Below, piece after piece: positions 44,048 through 52,939 of a stretch of DNA of 64,000 bases. Position numbers and translations under genes: made by a program. The notes below the pieces were generated by a model that saw nothing but the letters and a program-made list of their open reading frames with translations, searched no databases and was not told the DNA's origin. Source of the DNA: an uncultured Prochlorococcus sp. (GTDB lineage Bacteria > Cyanobacteriota > Cyanobacteriia > PCC-6307 > Cyanobiaceae); assembly GCA_902525075.1 (NCBI GenBank), contig CABZFV010000004.1:32981-96980 (forward strand), given 5' to 3'. How positions within the stretch are numbered: position 1 is the stretch's first letter; each line of letters opens with the position of its first letter.

Positions 44048-45969
44048 ATATTCAAAGCATTTTTTAAAAATTCCTGAGATTTTTGCATTACTACTTCTTT
44101 ATTTTCAATATTTCTAAAACCATGCCCTTCATTATCAAAAAAAATAACTTCTGAATATTTATTATTCTGAATCAAAATTTCTTGAATTTTTAAAGTTTGT
44201 TTATAGGAAATAACTGTATCTTTTTTTCCATGAAACAATAAGATAGGTTTTTTTATTTTGTTAATATGATTTTTCGGTGATCTATTTATATAATCATCAT
44301 GGTCTTTTGCATAATTCCCTACCAAAGAATTTAAATAATCTTTTTCAAACCTATGAGTGTTGTAATGCATATCTTTTAAATCAATAACAGGATATTTACA
44401 AATTGCTGCTGTAAAAATAGAACCATATAATAAACAATTTAGGGCAGTTAACCCACCAGCACTATTCCCAAAAATTACTACTTTTTCACTATCAACTTGA
44501 TTTGATTTAATCAATTCAAGAGCTAGTGCTTTGCAATCATAAGAATCAACAATACCCCATTTATAATTCAACCTCTCTCTATATGCTTTGCCAAATCCTG
44601 ATGATCCTCCATAATTGACTTCAGCAACAAAAAATCCCTTCGACGTCCAATATTGAACTTCAGAATTATATGATCCATCAAAAAATAAAGTTGGTCCACT
44701 ATGAGCTCTAACAAAAAGCGGAGGTTTTCTAAATTTTTCAACAAGCGGCCTATATAAAAAAGAATGAGTAGATTTATCTTCAAAACCTTTAAACCAGAAA
44801 GATTCAGGTTTTGAACAATCTTTTATATATTCTGCATTTGTTTCCTCAAAAACATTTGATAAAACTTCATTTTTACAATCAATTTCAAGTAAATTTCCAA
44901 GAAAATCAGATCCATGTCCTTTCAAAACTACTTTCTTATCAAAAACACTAAAATCACTTATTGAGGTAAAAGGAGTAGAAAATTCTTTAACGAATTGAAG
45001 ATCTTTATATTGTTCAACCACTAAATTATTTTCTTTTTTTGCTAAACAAAATAAACCTTTTATATCTCCTGAAAAAAATGTTATTCCTGAGACCCACTGA
45101 GGTACTCCATATTCAACAAAATTTCTCTCTACTCTTTTTTTAATAAAAATATTCTCAATTTTACTAGCCTCTAAAAACAATAAGTTCCACCATCCAGAAC
45201 TATCTTCAGAACACACTAAAAGAGTTTCACTTATCCAATAAGGTTGAAAAAAAGAAACGTTTTTTTTGGCATTAATCAGCTTATCTGAGAATTTTTTTAT
45301 TTTTGTTATCTCTCCATCTAAGTCAATTTGAGCAAAATAAAGATCATTTTTCTCCCAAGGCATGTATGGAGAATCCCACTCGACCCAAGAAAGTAAGCTA
45401 ACAGAAGTATTACAGGATAATTCTCCAGCGAAATTTTTAAATTTTTTTATTCGGTAAATATCTTGTTTAGTTTTTTTTAAGTTTAAAGAAAATAAGTAAT
45501 CTCTATTATTTATTTCACAGATACCATACAAAAAATTTTTTTGAGAAATAACAAATGAAGAATCAAAATTTCCATCAATTGATTTAGATAGTTGTCTCGG
45601 TTCTTGAACTGAATCGAAATATCTTTTTTGATTTTTATAATTTGATGCTACCTCTTTAAAAATTTGAAACCATAATGCGTTGGTAATCTGATCTATCCAT
45701 ATCAAATAAAAATTATTTTTTAAATATATACATTTATAAGATTTACCACCATATCCATGAAAATTATTTTTAATATTATATTTTTTAATTGTTAATTTCT
45801 GAGGAAACGCCTCTTTTTCATTAAATGGTCTTGCAAAAATAGCATTTTCATTTTGACCTTCACCAACTAGATCTATCCAAAAAATGATATTCCTAACAAT
45901 AGTTAATTCCTTAAAAGATTTTTTTTTAGATACAGTTTGCCTAACTTTTAACTGATCATCATTACTCAT
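44044..45969 (-). CDS. S9-family (prolyl oligopeptidase-like) peptidase
   Basis: A 641-residue cytosolic serine peptidase with an N-terminal beta-propeller-like region (about 30-380) and a C-terminal alpha/beta-hydrolase domain. The nucleophile lies in VVIFGNSAGGLTALN (GxSxGG), the Asp in PILLFHGKKDTVIS and the His in IFFDNEGHGFR. The LFVRAHSGPTLFFDGSYNSE segment precedes the hydrolase as in S9C acylaminoacyl-peptidases. The substrate is unknown. No signal peptide is visible. Confidence 0.88.
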   Translation of the reverse strand: MSNDDQLKVRQTVSKKKSFKELTIVRNIIFWIDLVGEGQNENAIFARPFNEKEAFPQKLTIKKYNIKNNFHGYGGKSYKCIYLKNNFYLIWIDQITNALWFQIFKEVASNYKNQKRYFDSVQEPRQLSKSIDGNFDSSFVISQKNFLYGICEINNRDYLFSLNLKKTKQDIYRIKKFKNFAGELSCNTSVSLLSWVEWDSPYMPWEKNDLYFAQIDLDGEITKIKKFSDKLINAKKNVSFFQPYWISETLLVCSEDSSGWWNLLFLEASKIENIFIKKRVERNFVEYGVPQWVSGITFFSGDIKGLFCLAKKENNLVVEQYKDLQFVKEFSTPFTSISDFSVFDKKVVLKGHGSDFLGNLLEIDCKNEVLSNVFEETNAEYIKDCSKPESFWFKGFEDKSTHSFLYRPLVEKFRKPPLFVRAHSGPTLFFDGSYNSEVQYWTSKGFFVAEVNYGGSSGFGKAYRERLNYKWGIVDSYDCKALALELIKSNQVDSEKVVIFGNSAGGLTALNCLLYGSIFTAAICKYPVIDLKDMHYNTHRFEKDYLNSLVGNYAKDHDDYINRSPKNHINKIKKPILLFHGKKDTVISYKQTLKIQEILIQNNKYSEVIFFDNEGHGFRNIENKEVVMQKSQEFLKNALNI

Positions 45970-46049
45970 TTAAAAAAACTATAAAGAATGCAAATTAAAG
46001 TGCTAGTATTTTTATAGCTAAACTATTAAGTAAAAACCTTTTTTTTAAC

Positions 46050-46655
46050 GTGGCAAACCATTTTTCACAACTTGCAAAAAAGTCAAGAACAAATGGAAAC
46101 GCAGAAAAAATTGCAAAAGAACAACCAGGTAAGCCATCTCTAGACATTTATAAACTTGGTGATGATGTATTAAGACAAAATTCCAAGAGAATAACTAAAG
46201 TTGACGAATCGATTAGAAAACTTGCTAGAGAAATGCTTCAAAGCATGTATGCAGCTAAAGGAATTGGACTTGCTGCACCTCAAATTGGAATCAACAAAGA
46301 GCTTCTTGTAATAGACGTAAATTTTGAAGATTCAGCAGCAGAACCTTTAATATTAATCAATCCAGAAATTACAGACTTTGGAACAACCCTTAATTCATAC
46401 GAAGAAGGCTGCTTGAGTATACCTGGCGTCTATTTAAATGTAGTAAGACCATCAACTATAAAATTAAAATTTAGAGATGAAATGGGACGACCACGTAAAA
46501 TGAAAGCTGATGGACTTCTAGCGAGGTGTATTCAACACGAAATGGATCACTTAAATGGAATATTATTTGTAGATAGAGTTACATCAAAAGATGATTTGAA
46601 CAAAGAACTTTTAAAAGAAGGATTTAACGAAAAAGACGTTATCTCAATTAATTAA
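46050..46655 (+). CDS. def: peptide deformylase
   Basis: A 201-residue metalloenzyme that removes the formyl group from nascent proteins. All three motifs are intact: GIGLAAPQ (71-78), EEGCLSIP (about 122-129) and QHEMDHLNG (about 165-173), giving the Cys and two His metal ligands. The N-terminal 30 residues are an unconserved extension. The start is GTG at 46050; the GTGGCAAACC context has no ATG before the core except deep inside. A HIT gene follows within five bases. Confidence 0.94.
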   Translation: MANHFSQLAKKSRTNGNAEKIAKEQPGKPSLDIYKLGDDVLRQNSKRITKVDESIRKLAREMLQSMYAAKGIGLAAPQIGINKELLVIDVNFEDSAAEPLILINPEITDFGTTLNSYEEGCLSIPGVYLNVVRPSTIKLKFRDEMGRPRKMKADGLLARCIQHEMDHLNGILFVDRVTSKDDLNKELLKEGFNEKDVISIN

Positions 46656-46659
46656 TTTA

Positions 46660-47001
46660 ATGACTGAAACAACAATATTTCAAAAAATCATTAATGAAGA
46701 AATACCCTGCGATAAGCTTTATGAAGATAAGTTATGTATTGCGTTTAATGATATCCAGGCACAAGCTCCAGTACATTTTTTAGTGATTCCTAAAAAGCCA
46801 ATAATCAGTTTATTAGAGTGTATTGAGCAAGATGCAAATTTATTGGGGCATTTACTTTTTGTTGGTAGCAAAATAGCTAAATCAAAAAATTTAACTAATT
46901 GGAGAACAGTAATTAACACTGGAGCAGAATCTGGACAAACAGTTTTTCATTTACATATTCATTTTTTATCTGGAAGAAAAATGAATTGGCCTCCCGGTTA
47001 A
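46660..47001 (+). CDS. HIT-family nucleotide hydrolase
   Basis: A 113-residue protein of the HINT type: FQKIINEEIPCDKLYEDKLC at the N-terminus, PVHFLVIPKKPIISLL in the middle, and the histidine triad FHLHIHFLSGRKMNWPPG at the C-terminus. HINT enzymes hydrolyse adenosine phosphoramidates and act on aminoacyl-adenylates. It starts four bases after def and is likely coupled to it. Confidence 0.92.
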   Translation: MTETTIFQKIINEEIPCDKLYEDKLCIAFNDIQAQAPVHFLVIPKKPIISLLECIEQDANLLGHLLFVGSKIAKSKNLTNWRTVINTGAESGQTVFHLHIHFLSGRKMNWPPG

Positions 47002-47047
47002 AACTCTCGAAAGAAATATTAATGAGTTATAAATAAAGTAAAACAAA

Positions 47048-47326
47048 ATGAATACCCCAGAGTCATTAAATACAGAATCTAAAAACTTATTCAATTTAAT
47101 TTCAAAAAATTGGGAAGAGCTAGATGATTCACTCAAAACTAAGTTAATAAAAATTTGGAACGTTTTAACTTATAAATGGCAATTACAAATTTTATTTAAT
47201 TTACCTTTCCTACTATGGTGGGTATTAGATAAATCTTTTCCAAAAGTTCATGAATTTGATGCAACAATCCTTAATTACTTGAATTTACCTTACTGGGCAC
47301 TTTCATTTATTGGCTTTGGTCAATAG
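47048..47326 (+). CDS. small membrane-associated protein, 92 aa
   Basis: An N-terminal polar helix region (NLFNLISKNWEELDDSLKTK) is followed by a hydrophobic segment rich in Trp (QLQILFNLPFLLWWVLDKSF) and a second weak segment at the C-terminus (YLNLPYWALSFIGFGQ). No domain recognised. It stands 46 bases after the HIT gene and 42 before the ABC transporter gene, on the same strand; an accessory role for that transporter is possible but unsupported. Confidence 0.6.
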   Translation: MNTPESLNTESKNLFNLISKNWEELDDSLKTKLIKIWNVLTYKWQLQILFNLPFLLWWVLDKSFPKVHEFDATILNYLNLPYWALSFIGFGQ

Positions 47327-47368
47327 ACTGCTAAAAGTTATAATTTATTTCATAACACTAGTCGAGTA

Positions 47369-49351
47369 ATGAATAAAGCAGTTAATAATAAATCCAAAAT
47401 ACTGTACCAATTACAAAAATTAAGGAAGCTATCTCAGCCGTTTTTTCTTCCCATAGATCAATGTAATGGATTCCAATTCATATGGCTTTTGATTTCTCTT
47501 TTATTTTGTGTTGGTGGAGTAGTACTTGTTGGTCTTACAGGAATAATAAGTTTTTTTGAAAGCTTTCAACCAATTTTTCTTGAAAAGTATTTCGGAGGTG
47601 TAGTAAGTACTGTCAATTCAATTTGGGCTGGGAGTTGGGGATTGCTTTTCTCCGCATTATTTCTAATTGGATCAGCAAGCTTTTTTAGTTTAAGACGTCA
47701 ATTAAAAAACCGTAGATGGTTACATTGGTTATTCCTTGCGATAATTGTATTAATGCTTTTAGCTGTAAACGGAATAAACGCAGGTATTGGATTCATTGCA
47801 AGAGATTTAACAAATGCTTTAGTAGAAAAACAAGAAGATGGATTTTATCGGATATTGGGGATTTACGCTTGTTGTTTCGCTGTGGCTCTACCAATACGAG
47901 TTTCCCAAATATTTTTTACATATAAGTTAGGAATAATTTGGAGAGAATGGCTTTCAAAAAGTCTAGTCAAAGATTATATGACTAATAAAGCTTATTACCA
48001 GTTAAATCCCAATGATGAAGAACAAACCGATGTAGATAATCCCGATCAAAGAATCACAGATGATACCCGAGCTTTTACCGGGCAAAGTCTCTCTTTCACA
48101 TTAGGTATTTTTGATGCCCTACTAACATTTTCACTTAATATTCTTATTTTATGGAGTATTAGTAAAACACTTACTTTTTCTTTATTTGGTTACGCCACAT
48201 TTGCAACTTCTATCCTCTTAATTGCTGGAAAAAATCTAGTAAAGATTGACTTTGATCAACTAAGATATGAAGCAGATTTTCGATATGGCTTAGTACATAT
48301 TCGAGATAATGCTGAATCAATAGCCTTTTACTCTGGGGAGAATCCTGAGCAAAGTGAAACTGAAAGACGCTTAGGAGAAGTGGTGAGAAACTTTAATTTA
48401 CTGATTATATGGAGAGTAGTAATAGACGTCATGAGAAGATCCATTAATTATGCTGGGAATTTCTTTCCATATTTAATAATGGCAATCCCTTACTTTAAAG
48501 GTGATATTGATTATGGACGCTTTATTCAAGCAAGCTTTGCATTTGGAATGGTTGAAGGTTCGTTATTTTTCATTGTTAATCAAATAGAAGAACTTGCAAA
48601 ATTTACTGCTGGTATTGGCAGATTAGAAGGATTCCAATCAAAAGTTGAATCCATTAGTCAAACCAATCCAACAAGCAATCAAAAAGTTATTTCAGATTAC
48701 CCCTCAATTCTTATTAATAATGCTGACCTTTGCCCACCAGGATCAAATAAAACAATAATTAAAAATTTAAATTTGAGCATAGACAATAATCAGTCTCTGT
48801 TGGTTGTAGGTCCATCTGGGTGCGGAAAAACATCTTTACTAAGAATGATTAGTGGTTTATGGGAACCCGATCAGGGAGTAATTAAAAAACCAAAAATTGG
48901 AGAATTATTATTCATACCTCAAAAACCGTATATGTTACTTGGTTCTTTACGGGAACAATTATGTTATCCCACAGATGTTAAGAAATTTAGTGATGAACAC
49001 CTTACTTCTGTACTTCATGAAGTAAATTTAAAAACCTTAGTGGATCGGTATCCTAATCTTGATATTAAACAAGATTGGCCACGAATTCTTTCCTTAGGCG
49101 AGCAACAAAGATTGGCTTTTGCAAGACTCTTACTTAATTCTCCAAGATTTGCAGTACTTGATGAAGCAACAAGTGCTTTAGATATTAAGACTGAAAAAAA
49201 ATTATATAGTCTACTAAAGGAACGAGAACTTTCTCTTGTTAGTGTTGGACATAGACCTAGCTTAATGGATTTTCATGAGAATATATTAGAATTAAATGGA
49301 CAAGGAGACTGGAAATTATTGACTTCTGATAAGTATAATTTTAAGGATTAA
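47369..49351 (+). CDS. ABC transporter, fused permease-ATPase (ABC-D/SbmA-BacA-like)
   Basis: A 660-residue half-transporter with an N-terminal extension and about six spans forming an ABC_membrane_2 type permease (REWLSKSLVKDYMTNKAYYQ, then DNPDQRITDDTRAF, the EAA-like NPDQRI motif of this class). A C-terminal ATPase follows: Walker A GPSGCGKTS, signature LSLGEQQRLAFARLL, Walker B FAVLDEATSALD. The class includes peroxisomal ABCD fatty-acyl transporters and bacterial SbmA/BacA/BclA peptide or vitamin importers. The cyanobacterial substrate is not established. Confidence 0.88.
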   Translation: MNKAVNNKSKILYQLQKLRKLSQPFFLPIDQCNGFQFIWLLISLLFCVGGVVLVGLTGIISFFESFQPIFLEKYFGGVVSTVNSIWAGSWGLLFSALFLIGSASFFSLRRQLKNRRWLHWLFLAIIVLMLLAVNGINAGIGFIARDLTNALVEKQEDGFYRILGIYACCFAVALPIRVSQIFFTYKLGIIWREWLSKSLVKDYMTNKAYYQLNPNDEEQTDVDNPDQRITDDTRAFTGQSLSFTLGIFDALLTFSLNILILWSISKTLTFSLFGYATFATSILLIAGKNLVKIDFDQLRYEADFRYGLVHIRDNAESIAFYSGENPEQSETERRLGEVVRNFNLLIIWRVVIDVMRRSINYAGNFFPYLIMAIPYFKGDIDYGRFIQASFAFGMVEGSLFFIVNQIEELAKFTAGIGRLEGFQSKVESISQTNPTSNQKVISDYPSILINNADLCPPGSNKTIIKNLNLSIDNNQSLLVVGPSGCGKTSLLRMISGLWEPDQGVIKKPKIGELLFIPQKPYMLLGSLREQLCYPTDVKKFSDEHLTSVLHEVNLKTLVDRYPNLDIKQDWPRILSLGEQQRLAFARLLLNSPRFAVLDEATSALDIKTEKKLYSLLKERELSLVSVGHRPSLMDFHENILELNGQGDWKLLTSDKYNFKD

Positions 49352-49359
49352 CAAAAAAA

Positions 49360-49635
49360 ATGAATTCTAAAGAAGAACAATCTAACTCAGAAGCAACTAA
49401 TTTAGAGAATGAGAGTTTTATAGAAGAGCAAAAAGATCCGAATCAGATCAATGAACAAATTGAAAACAATAAATTAGATGAAAAAACTATAGAAATTAAA
49501 GATGAATATAAATTTGGATGGAGTAGTTATTCTGAAATAACTAACGGAAGATTTGCAATGATTGGCTTCCTTGCAATAGTATTGATTGAATTATTTAGTA
49601 AACAATCGTTTTTAAAATGGGCAGGAATCTTATAA
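49360..49635 (+). CDS. hli: high-light-inducible protein with long acidic N-terminus, 91 aa
   Basis: The C-terminal third has the LHC-like helix motif SYSEITNGRFAMIGFLAIVL, with E59, N62, G63 and R64 as chlorophyll ligands, then a short tail. The first 48 residues are Glu/Asn/Asp-rich and disordered, giving a longer protein than the common 45-70-residue Hlips. It starts eight bases after the ABC transporter and abuts the 3' end of ycf66 with no gap. Confidence 0.9.
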   Translation: MNSKEEQSNSEATNLENESFIEEQKDPNQINEQIENNKLDEKTIEIKDEYKFGWSSYSEITNGRFAMIGFLAIVLIELFSKQSFLKWAGIL

Positions 49636-50568
49636 TTAATCATCAAATCTAGAACTGTTATCTCTTGGTTTCTTCTTATTTGTTCCAACGTTATATCTAC
49701 TATTTTGATTCTTTGAACTTGATCTAAGTGAAGAGCTCACTCTACTAGTCTCACGCGGTTTTTTGGCTTGATTAGCATCTTTAAATGAAGCATCTTCTAC
49801 TTGAGTAGTTGAAGTTTGCTGCCTAATAGAAGATCTAGTAGATTTCTTTCTTAATGGAGAAGAATCACTAGGAGCCGAGATATTATCTTGTTTAGAAACT
49901 GTACGATTCATTCTAGGTCTAGACCCTGTTTTAACTTCATCGCGAGATAAATTTCTTCTTTCACCAAAGTTATTTGTTTCTGGTTGTTTACTATTTCTAT
50001 CTTCAGAAGTCTGTCTTCTTCTCCTTCTTATAGGTTCGTCATTTTCAAACTGACTTATTTCTCTTGTAGATGGCCTACTTCTACTTGCTGCAGCAGAGGG
50101 TATGGCTCTTGAAACATTCCTCCTACGAGATCTCCCCTCCATATAATCTTCTTCAAATTCATCTTCTTGAGGTTTAAATCTTCTGGATGGTCTTTCAGAT
50201 TCTTCAAACCTATCATAATCATCATTAAATCGGCCTCTAGAATTTCTGGGACCATCAGAAATAGGATCATCATCAAAATAAGATGATCTTCTAGCTTGAT
50301 CAGTAGCAACTCCCCTCAATCGCACACTTTCATATGCGAAAAAAACTGTAGTTCCTGCAAGTAAAAACTGACCAAACTGAAGGATAGGATCTAACCTCCA
50401 GCCTTGAAAAAATAATATTCCTCCACACAAAAGTCCAATTGCTGCGAAGAAAACATCATAATCCCTTGCCAAGGCAGGCTTAAAGGACCTCAAGAAATAA
50501 AGGCCTCCTCCACATACCGCAAGAACTATACCAACAATACTGGCCCAATTGAGACTAGCATTGACCAC
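49636..50568 (-). CDS. ycf66: Ycf66-family membrane protein with Arg/Ser-rich tail
   Basis: A 310-residue protein. The N-terminal 90 residues contain three hydrophobic spans (ASIVGIVLAVCGGGLYFL, YDVFFAAIGLLCGGILFF, FGQFLLAGTTVFFAYESV) and match the Ycf66 N-terminal domain, conserved in cyanobacteria and some plastids. The remaining 220 residues are disordered and basic, full of Arg, Ser and acidic pairs (EPIRRRRRQTSEDR). I take GTG 50568 as the start; an overlapping ATG at 50570 is in another frame. Confidence 0.8.
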   Translation of the reverse strand: MVNASLNWASIVGIVLAVCGGGLYFLRSFKPALARDYDVFFAAIGLLCGGILFFQGWRLDPILQFGQFLLAGTTVFFAYESVRLRGVATDQARRSSYFDDDPISDGPRNSRGRFNDDYDRFEESERPSRRFKPQEDEFEEDYMEGRSRRRNVSRAIPSAAASRSRPSTREISQFENDEPIRRRRRQTSEDRNSKQPETNNFGERRNLSRDEVKTGSRPRMNRTVSKQDNISAPSDSSPLRKKSTRSSIRQQTSTTQVEDASFKDANQAKKPRETSRVSSSLRSSSKNQNSRYNVGTNKKKPRDNSSRFDD

Positions 50569-50648
50569 ATTCTTTCTCCAAAAATTTATTTTTAAAAGGG
50601 TTACTTATATCCCCTATATATATAGTGTACTTAAAACTTCTACAAAAA

Positions 50649-50834
50649 CTAGCGTCTTCCGGTAGAAGTACGATCGAGGGAATCTTTCTGGCTAACAAAA
50701 ATCAAAAATGCAGTGGCTGGAATAACGATAAGTAAGGCAGCCGCAATAAAACTACCTATCATTCCAACTGCTGAATTATTTGCAACTTCAGCCGAAAAAT
50801 CTGCGGCTAGTAATAAATTTGAGATTTGAAACAC
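50649..50834 (-). CDS. psbX: photosystem II protein X
   Basis: A 61-residue protein with a single membrane span ([20 protein letters not shown]) and a polar C-terminal end ([14 protein letters not shown]). Sequence and length match the PsbX that I recall from Prochlorococcus and Synechococcus. PsbX sits at the PSII periphery near cytochrome b559 and influences plastoquinone exchange. A good promoter lies just upstream. Confidence 0.9.
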   Translation of the reverse strand: MFQISNLLLAADFSAEVANNSAVGMIGSFIAAALLIVIPATAFLIFVSQKDSLDRTSTGRR

Positions 50835-50856
50835 TTTTTAAATATTAAATTCTCAA

Positions 50857-50884
50857 TTTATAATACGAATTAAATACGTTTCAA
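50857..50884 (-). promoter_or_regulatory. candidate psbX promoter
   Basis: On the minus strand, TTGAAA (plus coordinates 50879-50884) and TATAAA (50857-50862) are separated by 16 bases. Transcription would start near 50850, leaving a leader of about 16 bases before the psbX ATG at 50834. Read from sequence only. Confidence 0.4.
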
Positions 50885-50923
50885 TGGGTAATTTATTAAG
50901 ATGAGTTAAATAATTGTGATTTC

Positions 50924-51229
50924 TTGCTTGTAAACTCTCTTCAAATTTTAGATATTAGTTTAGGAATTTCTCTTTCATATCTAACTATAGTTTTTCTAAT
51001 AAGATTAATACTTACTTGGTACCCAAAAATTGATTTAAGTAAAGGTTTATGGTTATTAATTTCAATACCATCAAGCTCTATTCTTAATTTAACAAGAAAA
51101 CTAATTCCTCCTATTGGAGGTGTTGATGTTGGACCCGTAATTTGGATAGGAATTATAAGCTTTATAAGAGAAATTTTAGTCGGTCAGCAAGGGCTTATAA
51201 AACTTGCATTACATACACATATTTCATAG
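50924..51229 (+). CDS. YggT/Ycf19-family membrane protein
   Basis: A 101-residue protein with two hydrophobic spans separated by the family motif: LTIVFLIRLILTWYPKIDLS, then LWLLISIPSSSILNLTRKLI, and PPIGGVDVGPVIWIGIISFI. The IRLILTWYP ... P(S/T)...R..IPP.GG.D..P pattern is diagnostic of YggT/Ycf19, involved in membrane or thylakoid organisation in cyanobacteria and chloroplasts. The TTG at 50924 is the best available start; no in-frame ATG precedes the first span. Confidence 0.85.
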   Translation: MLVNSLQILDISLGISLSYLTIVFLIRLILTWYPKIDLSKGLWLLISIPSSSILNLTRKLIPPIGGVDVGPVIWIGIISFIREILVGQQGLIKLALHTHIS

Positions 51230-51246
51230 AAATAATTAATTATTGC

Positions 51247-52593
51247 TCAGTAATTTGGCAATAATTCTTCTTCTACATATTTAGTATGAATCTTACCCTG
51301 CTTAAATTTAGATTTATTCAGTAAAGTTAGATGAAAGTTAATTGTTGTAGGAATACCAGTGACCGCACATTCATTTAAAGCCCTATTCATACGTTTAATT
51401 GCAGTATTACGATCTTTTCCCCAGACTATTAATTTACCTATTAATGAGTCATAGAAAGGAGGTATTTCATAGCCTGTATACACATGACTATCCACCCTTA
51501 CACCAGGGCCACCTGGAGGAAGCCAGCCAGTTATTTTTCCAGGTGATGGTCGGAAATTGTGAGAAGGATCTTCAGCATTAATTCTACATTCAATGGCATG
51601 ACCGTTTAAATGGATATCATCCTGATTAAATTCCAAGCTTGCTCCGCTTGCGATTTTAATTTGCTCAGCTATTAAATCTACTCCTGTAACCATTTCAGTG
51701 ACAGGATGTTCAACTTGAATCCTAGTATTCATTTCCATAAAATAAAAATTATCATCATCAACTAAAAATTCAACTGTCCCCGCTCCTTCGTAGCCAATAC
51801 TTTTTGCAGCAGCAATAGCTGCGTTCCCCATTTTTTTTCTTAGCTCAGGGTTAATTGCAGGACTGGGAGACTCTTCTAGTAACTTCTGATGTCTTCTTTG
51901 AACTGAACAATCTCGCTCTCCTAAGTGAACAACATTACCCGACCTGTCGGCCAAAATTTGAATTTCTACATGTCTTGGCTTCTTTATAAATTTCTCCATA
52001 TATAAACCATCATTACCAAAAGCTGCTTCTGCTTCGCCTTGAGCTGCTTTAAACATTTTTTCGAGATTATTAGAGTTTTCAACCAACCTCATACCTCTTC
52101 CACCTCCTCCAGCAGTCGCTTTAATAATTACCGGATAGCCAATATCATCTGCCAATTTATAAGCCTCATCAACATTAGATAACAAGCCTTTACTGCCAGG
52201 TACTGTTGGAACTCCAACTGCTTCCATAGTTTCTTTAGCTGTAGATTTATCTCCCATAGATCTAATAGCTTTAGGAGATGGACCAATAAAAACTATGCCG
52301 TGATCGTTACACATCTCAGCAAATTTATCATTTTCCGCAAGAAATCCATAACCAGGATGAATAGCATCAACTCCTCTTGATGTAGCAGCAGCAAGTATAT
52401 TTGGAATATTTAAATAACTCTTATTACTTAATGAATCTCCGACGCAAACCGCCTCATCAGCAAGCTGAACATGCAATGCTTTTTTATCTACAGTGCTAAA
52501 AACTGCAACTGTTGCAATGCCTAGTTCTCTACAACTTCTGACAATTCGTAAAGCTATTTCTCCACGATTAGCAATTAAAACTTTTTCAACCAT
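51247..52593 (-). CDS. accC: acetyl-CoA carboxylase, biotin carboxylase subunit
   Basis: A 448-residue ATP-grasp enzyme that carboxylates biotin on AccB for fatty-acid synthesis. Clear motifs: [20 protein letters not shown] at the N-terminus, [11 protein letters not shown], the ATP-binding [36 protein letters not shown] and [20 protein letters not shown] with the catalytic Glu/Arg, then ECRINAEDP. Full length. The accB subunit is not in the window. Confidence 0.97.
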   Translation of the reverse strand: MVEKVLIANRGEIALRIVRSCRELGIATVAVFSTVDKKALHVQLADEAVCVGDSLSNKSYLNIPNILAAATSRGVDAIHPGYGFLAENDKFAEMCNDHGIVFIGPSPKAIRSMGDKSTAKETMEAVGVPTVPGSKGLLSNVDEAYKLADDIGYPVIIKATAGGGGRGMRLVENSNNLEKMFKAAQGEAEAAFGNDGLYMEKFIKKPRHVEIQILADRSGNVVHLGERDCSVQRRHQKLLEESPSPAINPELRKKMGNAAIAAAKSIGYEGAGTVEFLVDDDNFYFMEMNTRIQVEHPVTEMVTGVDLIAEQIKIASGASLEFNQDDIHLNGHAIECRINAEDPSHNFRPSPGKITGWLPPGGPGVRVDSHVYTGYEIPPFYDSLIGKLIVWGKDRNTAIKRMNRALNECAVTGIPTTINFHLTLLNKSKFKQGKIHTKYVEEELLPNY

Positions 52594-52853
52594 TATGAAA
52601 ATAAAATTGAAGAAATGAAATGACTTAAAATAAAAAATTATTTGCCAAAGTATTCAACAAATTTTTTTAGTGATCAGAGGACATTTTTTACAATACAACC
52701 TAAAACGTTATATATGTATAAATATTTGTTTTATGCAATAGAAAAATTATTCATGATATTCAAAAATACTCTTTTCGAACTACATCCTTATTTCAGCCAA
52801 TAATGTATGATATTTTTAAGGTTTAGGTATCCCACGGTTGCTGAAAACCCTTT

Positions 52854-52935
52854 GCGGACGTGGCGGAATTGGTAGACGCGCACGTCTAAGGAGCGTGTGG
52901 CTTCGGCCTTGCGAGTTCAAGTCTCGCCGTCCGCA
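52854..52935 (+). tRNA. tRNA-Leu, anticodon AAG
   Basis: An 82-base cloverleaf with acceptor stem GCGGACG/CGTCCGC, discriminator A at 52935 and no encoded CCA. The D arm contains GGCGGAATTGGTAGACGC. The anticodon stem is CACGT/GCGTG with loop CTAAGGA, giving anticodon AAG at 52888-52890 behind U33. A long class-II variable arm (GGC-TTCG-GCC) marks Leu/Ser/Tyr, and the T arm is GCGAG-TTCAAGT-CTCGC. The variable arm plus A73 and AAG indicate leucine. An A at position 34 is unusual in bacteria. Confidence 0.93.
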
Positions 52936-52939
52936 TTTA

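Noticed and set aside
52838..52939. Upstream extension of the second LpxB-like frame through the tRNA
   Set aside because: The added residues come from the tRNA sequence; the protein start must lie after 52935.
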